Assembly: GCA_037951105.1 (NCBI GenBank) | Contig: JBAMJV010001345.1 | Coordinates: forward strand, 169,602 to 233,601 | From: Echinarachnius parma | Taxonomy: Eukaryota > Echinodermata > Echinoidea > Clypeasteroida > Echinarachniidae | Length of the DNA stretch: 64,000 nt | Reading direction: 5' to 3' | Shown here: positions 63,385 to 64,000 of the stretch, piece after piece | Layout: each line of letters begins with the position of its first letter | Numbering within the stretch: the stretch's first letter is position 1 | The notes under the pieces: model-generated | Told to the model about the DNA's origin: nothing | The model's database searches: none | The model's input: the letters and a program-made list of their open reading frames with translations, nothing else | Made by a program: the position numbers and the translations under genes

Positions 63385-63416
<32 letters not shown>

Positions 63417-63551
63417 ACTGAGAGGGGTTCTCAACTTTGAAGGTACTTGGTCTCGAAAATTTTGAAGGTACTTGGTCTCGGCTTGGAATTTTTTACAAAA
63501 TAACCCCCCCCCCCCCCCCTTTAAAAAAAATCCTGGGTACGCCACTGCATA
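63130..63551. mobile_element. Repeat element with GCGTACCC ends and G/C runs
   Basis: Left cataggcgtacccgg and right cctgggtacgccactgcatag are inverted. Between them are five long C or G runs and several ggtctcgg / gtacttggtctcg words in direct repeat. An apparent 211-residue minus-strand frame across it is a by-product of Pro/Gly runs. Confidence 0.65.
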
Positions 63552-64000
63552 GGAGTAGGAGGCGGCGGAGGGGGGGGGGGGGGGCTGGGGGCTACAGCTC
63601 CCGGGAGTTTTGAAAGGCCACATTCGGGAAAAAAGCACCTAACATTCGGGCCAACCATGTCATAATATATTCGGGCAAATCCATGTCATATTTGGCAAAC
63701 TCACATGGCGTCATTCACGGGGAAAACGTCTCATATTCGAACAAAATCGTGTTATTTTCGGACTAAACCAAAAACAAAACATATCATTGTCAGGCATCAA
63801 AGATGCGAGGATTTTGTTTTCCTCTTCAGATGAAAAAACGGGAAGTTTTGATTAATTCGGGCAAAATACTTCAGCCCCCTGAGAAAAACGTGCCCCTATA
63901 CGTACGTCCATGGTCTGAAGCATACACGGCATGTGTGATGTATAAATGTTCCATAACATATTTATAGTGTCTTTTACATTATATGTACAAGTGAAGAACA
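63552..64000. other. Window end, repeats of 'attcggg' words
   Basis: Several short phrases (acattcgggccaa, atattcgggcaaa, atttggcaaac, attcgggcaaaat) recur with changes, so this may be a decayed tandem repeat. No gene is visible. Confidence 0.35.

Noticed and set aside
63003-63638. 211-residue minus-strand frame with Gly and Pro runs
   Set aside because: It runs through C/G homopolymers and the inverted ends of a repeat element, with no recognisable domain.
1-64000. CRISPR array, prokaryotic operon or phage-like region
   Set aside because: The tandem arrays have units of 105-291 bp without regular spacers, genes are split by introns, and there are no ribosome-binding sites or operons. The window is eukaryotic.

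Overview
The window is eukaryotic and AT-rich. It has GC-richer coding exons with GT/AG splice sites, many miniature inverted-repeat elements, tRNA-like repeats, (ATT)n-tailed repeats and non-LTR retrotransposon ends. The repeat style and the gene content suggest a ciliated or flagellated marine invertebrate, most likely a deuterostome such as an echinoderm. That placement is inference, because nothing in the window fixes the species.

Positions 1 to about 41,100 (+ strand) hold the 3' part of one large gene that I recognise as SPEF2 (sperm flagellar protein 2, the CPC1-like central-apparatus protein of motile cilia). I can place 27 phase-compatible exons between 428 and 39140, about 1,295 codons, plus four very short candidate exons. 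The 5' part of the gene lies left of the window, including the start codon and the ATP-binding loop of the adenylate-kinase-like domain. Exons 2-5 encode the rest of that kinase-like domain. Exons 6-10 encode a charged, low-complexity linker. Exons 11-15 encode helical segments with Lys/Pro-rich tails, and exons 18-31 encode the helical and EF-hand-like C-terminal part.

The most unusual feature of the locus is that about a dozen SPEF2 exons have one or more partial copies of themselves in the adjacent intron, about 30 copies in all. Upstream copies usually keep the acceptor and the 5' part of the exon but have no donor. Downstream copies (exons 5, 20, 29) keep the 3' end and sometimes the donor but have no acceptor. 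Exon 12 is nearly completely triplicated.

From 41.1 to 64 kb I see one further host gene, an intronless Tctex1-type dynein light chain at 50838-51461 (- strand). The rest is transposon-derived or simple sequence. It includes two TTAA-ended MITE families (about 560 and 390-430 bp) in several copies, two L1/Tx1-like LINE 3' ends, one CR1/L2-like LINE 3' end nested in a MITE, a 16-bp-unit foldback satellite, a local duplication at 41.4-44.0 kb, and trinucleotide and tetranucleotide repeats. Both genes encode axonemal or dynein-type components, but nothing in the sequence shows that they are regulated together.
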